DNA of 64,000 bases from Leptodactylus fallax. Taxonomy: Eukaryota; Chordata; Amphibia; Anura; Leptodactylidae. The notes below the pieces were generated by a model. That model was given only the letters and a program-made list of their open reading frames with translations, made no database searches and had not been told where the DNA came from. Within the stretch, counting starts at the first letter, position 1. Each line of letters begins with the position of its first letter. Both the position numbers and the translations under genes were made by a program. This document shows positions 9,939-19,383 of the stretch, piece by piece. The stretch spans positions 964,501 through 1,028,500 of the forward strand of contig CAMRHE010000168.1 in NCBI GenBank assembly GCA_947044405.1, read 5' to 3'.

Positions 9939-10917
9939 TGTAAGAGACAGCCAATGTTGTCTTAAGCTTCATTTGTCTGTATAAACTGTTAATGTTGAAT
10001 GTATTTCTGTGATTCTGTTCCTTTAAGACAGCAGCCATTGTAATTGTGACATGATGCTGGAGTGAGACCCCCCCCCCCTTTTATGTCAGCTTGCCTGTTC
10101 TGCAGACAGAGTGTGAGCAGAGAAGCAGGAAGTGACGAGACAGAGAGCAGCAGCCATCTTGGCAAGTGTTGTATTGAACTGGTGTGGAGATTTTTCTGTA
10201 CAGCTAAGCTGTATCTTGGTCCAGAGACAAACAGAGTGTAAAGAGACAACAGGACTAGTGAGTCCACGTGAAAGGAACTGTGCTCAGTGGCTGATCAGTG
10301 AGACTGACATTGTGACTGTGTATATGGATACCACAGATAGAGACTCGCAGTGCTGTTGATGTACTGGACGGCACCTGCTAAATCCCGGCTTACATCCCAG
10401 CTCAGTGTATGGATTCGGCAGGACTGTCAGTGTGCTGAGTGGAATCTGCTGTTGGATTACATTGCATTCAGTTGGTTTCCCTGTCTGTTAAAGAGGACTT
10501 CATTTCTCCCAAGATCCTGATAACCGTGAGGAGAGGACGCTTCACTATAAAAGAAAGGACCGACTTTGGGCCCCACCGCGCGCTTCTACGGACTGTAAGC
10601 GGTCCACCTGGACCACTGGGGAAAAGGGGGTGCACCCAAATGTGAAGTCAGGGTCAGTTAGGGATAGTTTTGAGTATATTGTTCATTCAGTGTCCATACT
10701 GCAGAAGTGGACAGAGTAAAAGTAGAAACCATTGCAGAATTTGCCTTGAAATTGTTCATGCTATATTGTATATTTTGCTTGTCTTTAGCCCTGTCATTTT
10801 ACCTTTAACTAGCCTTTATTAACTTATAGTAAATATATATTTTTTTTCTTGAACTACCGCGTGTGCGTTCATTTCTGGTTGCGGAGTCCAAACCACCTGC
10901 CTTGCTCTCGGTTCACA
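9939..10917 (+). repeat. 3' LTR of the Gypsy element
   Basis: 979 bp, from TGTAAGAGACAG to GGTTCACA. Differences from the 5' LTR that I could see: T/C in tggattYggc, A/T in gttcaWgctat, A/G in accgcRtgtg, and 11 instead of 10 C in the C-run. It is followed by TGGT, the target duplication. Confidence 0.96.
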
Positions 10918-11094
10918 TGGTGACCCCACAAACGGAAACCTAATCCGCTTATAAAAGCGGTTACCCTTGGAAACCCGTTGACCCCATAGACTATAATGTA
11001 ATGGGGTCCGCCGGCTTGCCACCCGCATTTTTAAAGCAGAATGGGGAACAGAATCCCCAGGCGGAGACTGGATGCAGGTGTGAACCTAGCCTTA
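10918..11094. repeat. right part of the palindromic MITE split by the Gypsy element
   Basis: Starts with the second TGGT and contains the actataatg...atggggtcc block also found in the 15888-16135 copy. It ends atgcaggtgtgaacctagcc, the inverse of the left end at 3701. Confidence 0.75.
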
Positions 11095-11451
11095 ATCTCA
11101 AGCACACATTGCAGGAAAAAAATGTTGCGAAATAGCTACGTTTTTGAAAATCACAGCATGTTATTTTTACCTGCGGAATAGTAAGCATTTTCCCCTATAG
11201 ATCTTTTAGCAGGAGGAAAGACACAAAGGAAAACACAGCGGAGTTTGCCAAAGACAAGAATTGCTCAAAAGAGCATGTGGTATTACTGGTATTACTGCAA
11301 GTGGCACAATCTATGAGCGCAATAGTTGAAATTGCATATGGTTTACAGTAGTAGTCACAGTGACAATCAAAGGGGTTATCTAACAATTTTTTCTCTTAAC
11401 AAACAGATGTAAATGTTATAAACCAACCAAAAAAAAAAACAATACTCATCT
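11095..11451. other. non-coding, probably old repeat DNA
   Basis: No coding potential. It contains phrases similar to about 2580-2720 (cacattg, gcatattaattttta, tttcccctata), suggesting the same decayed MITE family. Borders could not be set. Confidence 0.35.
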
Positions 11452-11560
11452 AGTCTTTCCTCCAATTGTCCACCGCAGACTCTCCCTTGGTCTTCCCGCT
11501 CTTTTTTACAAAAAGCTAGTATGTGACTGTGGCTGCTACGGGGCCCGCGACCTTAGGTTG
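11452..11560 (-). repeat. dispersed repeat fragment shared with 19281-19382
   Basis: About 100 bp that reappears inverted at 19281-19382 with few differences, including cttggtcttcccgctc and actgtggctgctacgggg. The family is not recognised. Confidence 0.7.
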
Positions 11561-11930
11561 CTGCATTCACGGTCGTATCCACTGGTAACCTATCAAGACA
11601 ACAACTCGTGACTACAAGATATTTAGAGAAAATCTTTAAAACTCTGCAAAATGTTTAATTACTTTATATTTGCAAAAATGTTTAACTTTTAATTATCTAC
11701 AAGTTTAAAAATGGTTATGTTCATGGGAATACCCTTAAAGGCTATGTACTACCTGACTATTTTCTTTGCAAACCAAGTAGAACCAAGTAAAAGAGGAGAA
11801 CAGTTTTGAAGGCCAAACTATCTTTGGGCTTTGGAGGTCAAATTCTCTTCCAATTTTAGCATTTATCCCTATGATCTGATGACCCCCAATATATACCTTA
11901 TCCCGTGACATCACCCCTGCACTAATACAG
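11561..11930. other. non-coding, nothing recognised
   Basis: AT-rich sequence without coding frames or internal similarity that I can see. Confidence 0.4.
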
Positions 11931-11937
11931 AATACCA

Positions 11938-12790
11938 TTGACTGTCTCAAATATCATGTCTTCGCTTTATCTGAAACTGAATCTCTCAAAGACGGAACTA
12001 CTGCTGTTCCCACCATCTAATAGACCTATCCCTGATATCTCCATTGCAGTCTCCGGCCTTACCATAACTCCTAGGCAGTATGCCCGCTGTCTCGGGGTTA
12101 TGATTGACTCAAACCTTTCTTTCACCCCCCATATCCAATCACTCACACGCTCATGTCATCTCCACTTCATAAACATTTCCAGAATCCGCCCTTTCCTTAC
12201 CACAGATGCATTAAAGACCCTTATTGTCGCCCTGATTCACTCTCGCCTTGACTACTGTAACTCCTTACTAATCGGTCTTCTCCTTACTAAACTCTCCCCT
12301 CTACAATCTATTCAGAATGCAGCGGCCAGGATCATCTATCAGTCTAGTCTTTACAGCGATGCTTCCGGTCTTATCACTGTCATCACTCAATGACCTAAGA
12401 CTAACATCCTCTATTATCTCCCACTCCTATATACAAGACCTCTCCCGAGTTGCACCACTTCTCTGGAATGCTCTACCCCGGACAATAAGATTAATTCCCA
12501 ATTTCTATAGCTTCAAGCGTAAACTAAAGACACATCTTTTCAGACAGGCCTATCACACAATCACAATTCCTAATGTAAACCCTTCCGCAGTTAGAAACCC
12601 TAAAACGAACCCTCCTCTGTTGATGCTCATGGATTACCCCACAGGATATGATGCCATATCGGACTGTAACTTTATATGTCCAGGCACCATCTGCAAAGGA
12701 CACTGACTGGTGACAGCTCATACAACTTTTTTTATGTGTAATGAAAGTAAACTCTATCACAAAAATATCTGGACCACTGTATAAGCAATG
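11938..12790 (+). pseudogene. L2/CR1-type LINE, decayed 3' end of reverse transcriptase ORF
   Basis: Encodes the C-terminal part of a non-LTR RT. The first frame (11938-12393) carries LKLNLSKTELLLF, CLGVMIDSNLSFTPHI, LDYCNSLLIGL and IQNAAARIIY, the usual order after the RT palm in L2-like elements. A second frame (to 12706) carries RVAPLLWNALPRTIR and FKRKLKTHLF, the very C-terminus. A piece between them seems deleted and the frame changes near 12370. Strongly 5'-truncated, as usual for LINE insertions. Inactive. Confidence 0.82.
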
Positions 12791-12944
12791 CTACCTCCGA
12801 TGCATTATTATTATTTATGATCTTTTTCAGTGGTCTATTACAGTGGCATAGCTGGCACCCACATCCTTTGAAGGCTGGAATTCTGAAGGTTCAGTACCTA
12901 TGAATCTGGCGTAATTGTAGTAACATCTCTGACTATCAACTGAT
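12791..12944. other. short non-coding spacer
   Basis: LINE tail with a short ATT-rich run near 12805, then unassigned sequence. Confidence 0.35.
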
Positions 12945-13720
12945 GACAGGTAACCTAAGAGGTAGATTCAGGAGAAGAGGTTATCCAGAAAGGGTTTTTA
13001 CGGGGGGCGTACCAACATGCCCTATCATGCGACCACAGACAACTCCTGAATCCTAAATCTAGACCAGCAGAGAAAAATTGCAACCTTTGACTCTCATCAG
13101 ATTCGTGAGGTCCTGCAGAATTTTTGTAGGATTTTAAAAACTGACCCCAAAGTGGCTCCACTCTTGGGTGATACCCCATCCATCACATTTCGGAGGGGTA
13201 GGTACCTGTGAGACAGGCTAGTTCATAGCCATCTCGCACCGATCTCTCGAGATACATAGCTATTAAAGTCGACCCCAGAATTGCAAGGTATCCACTATTG
13301 TGGAAGTTGCAAAGCATGCAATTTCGTGAGAAAGGAAAAAACCTCCAGCTCCTAAATGGCTGAATCATTCGATATTAATGACTTTATCAACTGTAAGACC
13401 CTGAGGGTAGTCTTTCTGATTACCTGCGAATGCGGAACCCAATATGTGGGAAAGATTATCAGGAAGTTTCAAAGAAGGATCCGTGATCATATCAATGATG
13501 TGGGTACACAAGCAGACACCCCGATGGCAAGTCATGTGCTTATCCTTCATAACAACGATCCAAAATTCCAAGGGATCAAGCTGGCTAGACTGCCCGTCTG
13601 AGGGGGGAATTGGAATCAAAAAATATTAGAGAGAGAAGCCCGTTGGATTTTTAAATTAAAAACTATAAGACCACGGGGCTTGAATAATATCTTGTTAGTT
13701 TATTATTTGATTTCATCCCC
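12945..13720 (+). pseudogene. Penelope-like element, C-terminal RT, linker and GIY-YIG endonuclease (broken)
   Basis: Read in successive frames: NLRGRFRRRGYPE near 12955, a DPKVAPLLGDTPSITFRRGR block near 13140-13200, a cysteine motif near 13300 (CGSCKACNF), and the GIY-YIG endonuclease in the open frame 13356-13601 with VFLITCECG and QYVGK at 13440-13454. It continues with a REARWIFKLKTIRPRGLN tail to about 13690. This order is that of Neptune-type PLEs. The endonuclease creates target nicks; RT copies the RNA. Frames are broken, the upstream RT is missing, so this is a 5'-truncated dead copy. Confidence 0.85.
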
Positions 13721-14122
13721 TCTGTCTGTAACAAATGGGTCATTGATCTAGCTTATATATTTCATGCTAAGACATCTTGGTCAATTGATCTGTCACTCGT
13801 TTGGGAATTACAGCTAATTGTTCTGCATTACACTTATGGGAATTAGAGCTCTTCTCTCTGTGAGTTACGTATATTTTCTAGCCCTTTTAACCATGTTATA
13901 AGGGGATAACATTTGTTATTTTAATTTGAGTAGTTTTACAGGCATTTTGGACCTATTAAGGTTATATTAATATTGCATCAATTAAGCGCATATTATAGAA
14001 GAACTCTACATCTATCCCCTGTTTTCCTTAAGTATGGATGTTAATGGGGATGAACCATGAAACGTATATAATAAACTATAATTTACCGTATATGGCATCA
14101 ACATATTTGGTAACCATAATCA

Positions 14123-14125
<3 letters not shown>
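13721..14125 (+). other. PLE 3' region with a possible decayed hammerhead motif
   Basis: Follows the PLE coding tail directly, so probably its 3' untranslated region or terminal repeat. At 14036-14068 there is tggatgtta, a small stem (atgg/ccat) and GAAAC, which resembles a degenerate hammerhead core. Weak evidence. Confidence 0.35.

Positions 14126-14153
<28 letters not shown>
14126..14153. repeat. AT dinucleotide microsatellite
   Basis: About 14 TA units in a row. Confidence 0.95.
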
Positions 14154-14157
<4 letters not shown>

Positions 14158-15331
14158 TTATTTTAATATAACACCACTTATAACGATATAGCTTGGCTAT
14201 GGATACCCTTATGTCATTCTAGAGACTTTGTCTGCTGGATTATCTGATGGGAGGCTTGCTAATATAGCTATCACCCTAATTACACTATTGAGACATGCCA
14301 ATTCTATTGAATACAGCTTTACTATAGCTCTGATTGTTAAAATCTATGTAATTAACAGTGATTATTGTTCCAGGTATATCTCTATATATAATTGTGGTTC
14401 ATCCCTATTGGCTGGGCCCTCCCTGAGCGTTATGCGATATTATAATAATTACATTTACTTGGGTGTAAAATATCATTATATCCATAGAGCCATTTAAATA
14501 CAACTCAACATCCCCTTTATGCCACCAGGTGATGCTTTAAGAATGATCACCTGTCTTTTCCTATAAAGATTTATTATCTATGTATTTATGGGGTCACTTG
14601 ATACCTGTTTGTGACATCAACAATGTCTTCTATTTTGCTATACAAAAGCTCTCTGGTAACTAAGGACGCTTTCTAGCATCTAGACAAGGCCAGTCCTATT
14701 AGAATAAATTGAGGGGGCATGTCCGGTGGCGTCACGATCATGTTATGTGTTGTGATTGTTTGCTCCATGTGATGTCATATTTAAATACCAGGCACTTCGG
14801 CCAGCGTTTCACTGTCGCTCGTTAGTAGCGGATACTATGCAGGTGGAAGTTGTAACTTTGTAATGAGGGCCTCGTCAGGTGCTAATATATTTGGCAGTGA
14901 TATGATAACAGTATGCCTGAAGCCTGTAGTATGAGCAGCCTTGCTCGAGAGACAATTATAATGAGCATTGGCTGACTTACTTTATAGAACTCTTTCACTG
15001 CTTGAGAAATCTATGTGTTCAGCTGGCAGATCTATCTGTGATGGTGCTAGGCTCATGCTGGAAAATCATACCGAGAGCTAACACCAGACTACTGACAAAT
15101 AGTAATTTGACCTGCTTGATACCTGTATTGCAATACGAGACCTAATCCCTAACATTTGGGGGGGAAGTAGGTCTGGTTTTTCATTGGTGTTTGGTACTGA
15201 TAGCTACCCCATATAATACATAGGGTTTTTTACCCATGGGGTATAACTATTACCAGTTACTCTCACGTTGTTTGAAGGATTTTTTAATAGTTGATTAGTT
15301 TAGTGGCAGCCACTATACTATTTTTACTATG
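14154..15331. other. non-coding, nothing recognised
   Basis: No coding frame with recognisable content. The part near 14700-14900 (ggcatgtccggtggcgtcac, atttaaatacc, cagcgtttcactg) looks like a promoter or terminal region of a retroelement, possibly a PLE, but no boundary could be set. Confidence 0.3.
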
Positions 15332-15829
15332 TGTGAGAAGGTGACAGTCAGAGTGCTGGAGTCCCGCTATATACTCCCCAGGTTTCTGACATACGTGTGG
15401 TCCAGGGCGGGTCTGGGATAGGCTTCAACCCTAGGTGTGGGTCCTAGGCTCATTATTGGGCCATAAAAGCCTACAGAGCCTGCACTTCAGGGCAGATCCT
15501 GGGAGTGAGAGGAGGCGCCTGGGTATGTCCTGAGATATTGAGAATCTGGTGAGACCAAACTGTGCCAGTTAGTTTGTTCGTGTGGCTGACAGTAAGCCAC
15601 ACGTATAGTTAGCTTTATCTTATTTAGTTAGTGCTCGGATAAGCAGGGTTTCTTTTTGACGTTTTGCCTGAAGTTAAGGCTGTATTTTATTTTGCTTATT
15701 TTGTACCTGAACTGAAGGTTTATTTATTTTGCTGTTTTTTAAATAAACCTGTTTGCACCAGACTTGTGTGTCCCTGTCTCTGACTGGTTGGGTCCGCACC
15801 ACTGCTGCTACCAAGCTACCTTCCCCACA
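15332..15829 (+). repeat. solo LTR with 4-bp target duplication
   Basis: Begins TGTGAGAAGGTG and ends TTCCCCACA. It is flanked by TATG on both sides (15328-15331 and 15830-15833). Inside are a TATA-like box (ccataaaagcc near 15460) and AATAAA near 15742, in the order expected for an LTR on the plus strand. 498 bp. No internal region, so it arose by LTR-LTR recombination. A Gypsy-type LTR by length and duplication size. Confidence 0.85.
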
Positions 15830-15887
15830 TATGCTTTAAGTTAAATTTTTAGTGTTCTCATTTTTTCAGTGTTTAAATTCAAATTGA

Positions 15888-16135
15888 CGCTAGGCTCACA
15901 CTAGCGTTCGGCTTTCCGTTCTTCAGGTCTGCTTGGGGACCCAGAAAGCTAACCCGCTTAAAAAGCAGTTACCCACGGAAACCTGTGGACCCCATAGACT
16001 ATAATGGGGTCCACCGGGTTTCTGCCTGGTTCCCGCCCAAAAAAAGTGAAGAGAAAAGTCCTTCTTGTATTTTTTTACGCAGGTTCGGGAACGGAAACCC
16101 CAAACAGAATGCAGACGCAGGTGTGAACCTGGCCT
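15888..16135. repeat. palindromic MITE, same family as the one hit by the Gypsy element
   Basis: Left end cgctaggctcacactagcg, right end gcaggtgtgaacctggcc, with the catagactataatggggtcc centre also found at 10980-11010. Non-coding. Confidence 0.7.
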
Positions 16136-16689
16136 GAAGAAGAGCATATACTAATGTACAGCCTCAGTCCTATTTTATACTGTATGCTATCTATATTTTT
16201 GGGCATAAAAATCACCACTGCACTATCCTGTTGTTGCTTGTGCAAGTATTTAATGAGTGAAACACTACAGAATAAATAGTGATGGTAACTGCGACTGTAC
16301 TCCAACGTTTCGGGCCTGTTGTAGTCCTTTATCAAAGTTGCTATAAAGTAAACATATAAATAAATTAAAAGTCAAAAGTCACAAACTGAAATAGATGTAC
16401 ATAAGTAACATAAAATAAAATAAAGTCATGCATAGAGATATTTTTGCATGGCAACATATGGACATCATAAATAGGAGTAATATGTCCATGGTATGTATAA
16501 TGAGTATCAAACTTATCATTTCTTTAAGTAATGGAAATAAGGATCCATGGATCACGGGTAATTGCTGTCTATAGGAAGGATGTGCAAAACATAAGAACAA
16601 TTCTGCACATAGGATAAAATAAGTTGTAATAATAAGCAACTATGCAGTAGTTGATGTTGTGATTATTTAATAAATATAAATTGTATTTT
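16136..16689 (-). repeat. probable PLE terminal-repeat fragment with hammerhead-like motif
   Basis: On the minus strand at 16293-16334 I read ttgataaagg, a weak stem and cccGAAACGTtgg, close to the arrangement (CTGATGA, stem, GAAAC) of hammerhead ribozymes in PLE terminal repeats. Two core positions are changed, so it is probably inactive. The remainder to 16689 is AT-rich with no coding content. Confidence 0.4.
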
Positions 16690-17079
16690 TATATTTGTGT
16701 ATACTTGTGTATATTTTGGTAACTTTGCAACACCTTGATTCTTTTCTTTTTCAAACATTCTATTGTAGATTTTTTTATTGTGCTTAAGATAATTGTGCTG
16801 TTTCATGAAACCGTTTTGTCCAAGCTTTAGCTTTTGGATAGATGACCTCACATACTTTGGTAGACAGAGAAGTTTATGGTCATCAAAAAAATTAGAAGGT
16901 ATACAGGTCCTGTAGATGGAAAACATCACCCCCTACACCACCATGCTTCACAGTTGCTACACGGTGTTTGTGCTAATATGTTGTGTTTTGTTTTCTCTAA
17001 ACGTGGCAATGTGCATTATGACCACACATCCCACTTTAGTCCATAGGACATTGTTCCAGAAGTCTTGTGGTTTGTTCAG
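16690..17079 (-). pseudogene. Tc1-like transposase remnant, C-terminal half
   Basis: On the minus strand a decayed Tc1 transposase is readable: SSIQKLKLGQNGFMKQHNYLKHNKK matches the region around the second catalytic Asp (normally QDNDPKH), here changed to QHNYLKH. VKHGG lies near 16940 and LWT further upstream near 17040. The catalytic Asp is lost. A solo LTR (17080-18053) interrupts it; the N-terminal half continues at 18054. Confidence 0.75.
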
Positions 17080-17581
17080 TGTAAAGGGAAGTGCTTGCCA
17101 CAAACATTAATATTGTCTGCAGGCTACAAAACCTGCTTTCCAGGAAGGCTTTTGTTTAGAAGGGTGGAGATGGAATATGCTAATGAGACTTTCATGGTGA
17201 TGGTAATCAGCTTCCTTTGTTCAAAGAGAGTTACCACTGAACAAGAGACATTAGAAGTCAGATGGGGGAGGTAGGTCATTACCCCTGGGCCAAGGATCGA
17301 TTTTAAGTGTTAGAGCGCCATCCCAAGACTCATAAGAAGTATTGCATCTAAACTTATATTACAATACCAAGAGCCTGATTGGAGTGACAACATCTAGGTG
17401 GGCGGAGTTGTGGGCTATAAATATGATGGGCCAAAAGCCCTCTTTCTCTCTCTTCACCAGCCCCCTTGGACTGACCAGCCTCATCTAGACAAGCTCCATA
17501 TACCACCAGAGCATAATAAGGCTTAAGTATAACTTTCTCTCTCTATCTCTCTATCCATCCATCCACCCATCATCCATCTAA

Positions 17582-17629
<48 letters not shown>

Positions 17630-17630
17630 C

Positions 17631-17673
<43 letters not shown>

Positions 17674-18053
17674 AGTCACCTTCTATTAATCTGTATTACT
17701 ACTGCTGTGTTCCTTACAGAAAGGGTCAGTTAGTAACTTGTCAGGGGTTGTGTGTGTGTGTATGTGTGTGTGTATGTAGCGATATCTGTAGGTTTTATAT
17801 TCACCTGGGTAATTGGGTTCTGTACTTATTGTATTGCACTGTGTTAATACTGTTTTGTATTATTCTATAACCTAGTTCCATCATATTACAAGTGCATTAA
17901 TAATAAACGTATTTTATTATTGATATTGTGGGGTAAATTATCGTACATGTAAACCAGTCAAGGAAACAGATAAGTAGATATACCTAAGGAGAAAGGAGGG
18001 AAATTGGGATCAGGGAAGAATAGTAATTATTAATAAGACCCAGATCTCTAACA
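17080..18053 (+). repeat. solo LTR inside the Tc1 remnant, 5-bp target duplication
   Basis: Begins TGTAAAGGG and ends CTCTAACA, flanked by TTCAG (17075-17079 and 18054-18058). Removing it rejoins the Tc1 sequence smoothly. It holds a TATA box (ctataaatatg near 17415), a long tetranucleotide microsatellite and an AATAAA-like signal near 17898. 974 bp. No internal region remains. Gypsy or ERV origin cannot be separated from the LTR alone. Confidence 0.8.
17584..17673. repeat. tetranucleotide (CTAT)n microsatellite
   Basis: About 22 CTAT units with one CCAT interruption near 17629, preceded by CT- and CATC-rich sequence. Lies between the TATA box and the end of the solo LTR. Confidence 0.97.
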
Positions 18054-18250
18054 TTCAGATTCAACTTTCCAAACGTAAGCTGTGCTGCCATGTTCTCTTT
18101 AGAAAGGAGAGGCTTTCTACTGTCAACCATTCCAAACAAGCTGTAGTTTTTCTATGCTGTTATGACCTTGAACCTGCTACCTGAGGCCTGTAGCTTGTGG
18201 GTTTTTGCAAGTTCTCCAGAGCATTGCATGTACTATCACCTTGTCCTGAT
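18054..18250 (-). pseudogene. Tc1-like transposase remnant, N-terminal half
   Basis: Continuation of the 16690-17079 remnant across the solo LTR. The nucleotide sequence (cttgtgggtttttgcaag, gagcattgca) matches the helix-turn-helix coding region of a Tc1 family that I recall from teleosts. Too decayed for an open frame. Confidence 0.65.
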
Positions 18251-18464
18251 GTAGTATTGGCCAATATTTATTAACAATTCTCTTAAAAATATAGCTCTGA
18301 TTGTTATAATGTCTTATCATAGGGATTTTAAACTCCTACTCTACCCCCATTTTTTAACATTTTTCTCTATCCCTTTCTTTAACGGGATAAAGAAGTTATA
18401 TGGCACAGAGCTGAGCAGAGATGCTGGTAAAGTACTGCATATGGCACTGTATGATTGCAGCAGT
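18251..18464. other. non-coding spacer
   Basis: Probably the outer part of the Tc1 remnant plus unassigned sequence. Confidence 0.3.
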
Positions 18465-19283
18465 CAGGGGCGTAACTGGCAAAGACTGGGCTCCATAGAA
18501 AACTTTTGACTTGGGGTTCCTCCCCACACTACATAGTGCTATCTTTCCTGGCCCCCACACGGTATAATGCTCCATTTACACACACTATAATATCCTATAG
18601 CAGCCCCTCCACACAGTATAATGTCCCATAGCAGCCCCTCCACACGGTAAAATTTCCCATAGAAACCCCCTCCACACAGTATATTGTTCCATAGCTGAAA
18701 CTGCACACGGTATAATGCCCCATAGTGGCCCCTCCACAGTGGACTCCGGTGCAACTTCTCTGCAGTGATGTCACAGATGTGGGTTACGCCGGCATCATAT
18801 ATGTGTCGTGATGCCGGCCTGACCCATGTGACGTCTCTAAAGACAACTGAAAACAGCAGGGAGTCCCGTTGGAGACCAGGAGAAGTAAGTAACACTGTTT
18901 TTTTATGTTCGCTCACCTTCCCTGGCTCTCCGATCATTATACTCGGGGGTCATCTGACCCACGAGTATAATAATAGCAGGGTCAGTTTTCTGTGGCCTTA
19001 TTTACTGATCCTATTTTTATTTTCTTTTTAACTAGGCCGTTACCTGCTGGAGTAACCCTAGCCGGTAATAGGCCCTATTTACTTACCAATCATCGTTCCT
19101 GTTCACGGCCATCTCTGCTTCCCCTTCTGCCCATGCATGGGGCCCCCTGGAGGGCAGAAGGGAAAGTGGAGGAGGCCTTGAGCAGGAACGAGGATTGGTA
19201 AGTAAATTTGGCCTGCTACCTGCTAGGGTTACTCCAGCAGGTAATGGTCTATTTAAAAAAAATAAAAAAAGCAGCAACACAAG
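18465..19283. repeat. hAT-like non-autonomous element, right end missing
   Basis: Begins CAGGGGCGTAACTGG, like the terminal inverted repeat of 41989-42885. It then shows the same modules in the same order: tandem cacagtataatg...ccatagcagcccctc units (18560-18740), a hairpin around cattatactcggggg (about 18936-18975), and a ttacctgctggagtaacc inverted pair (19028-19050 and 19220-19245). No right terminal repeat or 8-bp duplication is found; the element runs into the 19281-19382 repeat and the LINE. Confidence 0.65.
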
Positions 19284-19383
19284 GTCACGGGCCCCGTAGC
19301 AGCCACAGTCACATACTAGCTTTTTGCAAAAAAGAGCGGGAAGACCAAGGGAGAGTCTGCGCTGGACAATTGGAGGAAAGACT
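19281..19383 (+). repeat. dispersed repeat fragment shared with 11452-11560
   Basis: Inverted relative of 11452-11560. Lies exactly between the hAT-like fragment and the broken 3' end of the L1-like LINE. Confidence 0.7.

Larger units (their letters stand above)
3751..10917 (+). mobile_element. Ty3/Gypsy LTR retrotransposon, nearly intact
   Basis: A complete element of 7167 bp: 5' LTR, primer-binding site, gag, pol (protease, RT, RNase H, integrase), polypurine tract, 3' LTR. It is flanked by TGGT on both sides (3747-3750 and 10918-10921). The two LTRs differ by about three substitutions and one C in a C-run, so insertion was recent. No envelope frame lies between integrase and the 3' LTR. 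Integrase lies after RNase H, the Gypsy order (Copia has it before RT). The only clear lesion is a frameshift in pol near 8691-8695. Confidence 0.97.

Noticed and set aside
9592..10038. Envelope gene after integrase in the Gypsy element
   Set aside because: Only about 15 bp separate the pol stop and the 3' LTR; the minus-strand frame there is a shadow.
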